Origin: Desulforhopalus sp.
Lineage (GTDB): Bacteria; Desulfobacterota; Desulfobulbia; Desulfobulbales; Desulfocapsaceae
Assembly: GCA_030247675.1 (NCBI GenBank)
Contig: JAOTRX010000002.1
Span: forward strand, 310,001-374,000
DNA: 64,000 bases
Reading direction: 5' to 3'
Translations under genes and position numbers: made by a program
Shown here: positions 63,397 to 64,000 of the stretch, in pieces
Position numbering within the stretch: the stretch's first letter is position 1
Layout: each line of letters starts with the position of its first letter
Notes under the pieces: generated by a model
Databases searched by the model: none
Seen by the model: only the letters and a program-made list of their open reading frames with translations
Told to the model about the DNA's origin: nothing

Positions 63397-63981
63397 TATT
63401 TCCTGGTTTATTGCCTTACGTAGTCTTTTTAGAAAAGAAAAATTCTTACCTGCAAAGGCTTCTGCCTCACCTCGCAGAGGGATAGTATTGAAATACTCCA
63501 GTTTTGAGGGATTGTTTGCATTTCCTTCCCTGCTTGGGTGCTCCTATCGCGTCCCCTTCTTGCGTTGTATGTTTTGATCCAAGATTGTCTCTGAAGCAAC
63601 TCATGCTTTCATGGGCTTTGCCTACGATTTTAATCTCAACATGGCGAGCTCACAATTGTTGTGGGCAGGAGATGGTTGTTCGCTATCCTTCCAGAGTATC
63701 CTTCGATACTTTGGTCGACCGCCTATTACATGTTGGTCAGTGGCACCGATTTGTCGTTAACGAAACATTAGACTGATAATGGAAAAGCCGGATGTTTGAT
63801 TCTTACGTAAAAGTGGAAATTTAAAAGGAGTGTTAAGGAGTTTGTCAATGCTACCTTGCGGCTTGTATTTTGATATTGACTTAAACGTTAAGGTGATATA
63901 TACAGGGAAAAAGCAGAGGGATTAACGTAAACGTTATCATACTCAGGTCAGCGAGATCAGGAAAAGGGGAGCCAAAAACAT
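63397..63981. other. Intergenic region at the right edge
   Basis: About 585 bp. An open frame at 63504-63776 has no ribosome site or recognisable sequence. Sequence from 63850 onward carries a promoter and palindromes described separately. No terminator with a clear T-tract follows the PAS gene, though TAGTATT / AATACT near 63487 may pair. Confidence 0.35.
63876..63936 (+). promoter_or_regulatory. Sigma70-type promoter with two palindromic operator-like sites
   Basis: TTGACT (63876-63881) and TATACA (63899-63904) are 17 bp apart, a good housekeeping promoter. The spacer holds CTTAAACGTTAAG (63880-63892). A second palindrome, TAACGT-AA-ACGTTA (63923-63936), lies about 25 bp downstream of the -10. 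The shared ACGTTA core suggests two sites of one repressor, for example a MerR-type LiuR-like regulator of acyl-CoA catabolism, whose operators look similar; this is inference. Confidence 0.6.
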
Positions 63982-64000
63982 ATGAGCATCATGTCATATC
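63982..64000 (+). CDS. Start of a gene running off the window
   Basis: An ATG at 63982 (coding MSIMSY…) follows GGGGAG about ten bases upstream and lies 46 bp downstream of the second ACGTTA palindrome. Only six codons are visible, so nothing can be said about the product. Confidence 0.45.

Noticed and set aside
63504..63776. 90-codon open frame near the right edge
   Set aside because: No ribosome site, no signal or domain, and it lies just before a well-formed promoter region.

Overview
The window reads as chromosomal DNA of an anaerobic, Gram-negative bacterium, most likely a sulfate-reducer-type member of the Desulfobacterota (Desulfobulbales-like). This is an inference from gene content: a complete rnfCDGEAB set with an ApbE flavin transferase, a split two-subunit glycine decarboxylase (gcvPA/gcvPB) with lipB and lipA, an NAD-type malic enzyme, a YeiH-type transporter, outer-membrane beta-barrels and lipoproteins, and a PAS protein ending in a Cys-rich tail. 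No rRNA, tRNA, CRISPR array or insertion sequence was recognised. The only clearly broken gene is a nucleoside deaminase remnant at 23206-23668.

Layout. 1-9.4 kb: the tail of a dolichol/diacylglycerol-kinase-like membrane protein, two exported proteins of unknown function, malic enzyme, a methyltransferase, an NlpC/P60 lipoprotein, a MipA/OmpV porin-like protein, a GtrA flippase-like protein, and a bactofilin-ExeA-type ATPase fusion. 9.6-15.7 kb: the glycine cleavage and lipoate operon gcvT-gcvH-gcvPA-gcvPB-lipB-lipA, with overlapping genes. 15.7-29.8 kb: an ICMT-like methyltransferase, NhaR, TerC, HtpX, a secreted glycosidase-like protein, the YeiH-type transporter, the deaminase pseudogene, an inositol-phosphatase family enzyme, an acyltransferase, Hsp33, a chalcone-isomerase-like protein, a DUF401 permease and a cupin. 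30.3-40.0 kb: a DHOD-like flavoprotein, the Rnf complex, ApbE, and a heme-binding diguanylate cyclase. 40.1-46.3 kb: a winged-helix protein, a repeat-bearing glycosyltransferase, a ModF-like double ATPase, a hydrolase and a YciA thioesterase. 46.6-55 kb: PilZ, GNAT, zinc-ribbon, HD-GYP, DHFR, a large acidic-repeat membrane protein, NfeD, an EamA exporter and a DnaJ-like protein. 55-64 kb: a TVP38-mercuric-reductase-like fusion with DUF547, an RstA/RstB-like two-component system divergent from an outer-membrane barrel, a lipoprotein, a PAS protein, and the promoter and start of a further gene.

How the parts may work together. RnfD and RnfG carry Thr motifs for covalent FMN, and the Tat-exported ApbE just downstream is the enzyme that attaches it. 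The gcv genes need lipoylated GcvH, and lipB/lipA in the same operon supply this. Cyclic-di-GMP signalling recurs: a GGDEF synthase with a heme-type sensor domain, a PilZ receptor and an HD-GYP hydrolase lie within 11 kb. The RstA-like regulator faces an outer-membrane protein gene across an intergenic region with helically phased TACA half-sites.

Most unusual items: an RnfA with an extra exported Ig-like domain; the bactofilin-ATPase fusion; a two-hairpin intergenic repeat in three copies; a glycosidase-like protein with Gln where the nucleophile Glu is expected; and a ModF-like protein with a dead-looking first ATPase site. No wholly new defence or mobile system was found.
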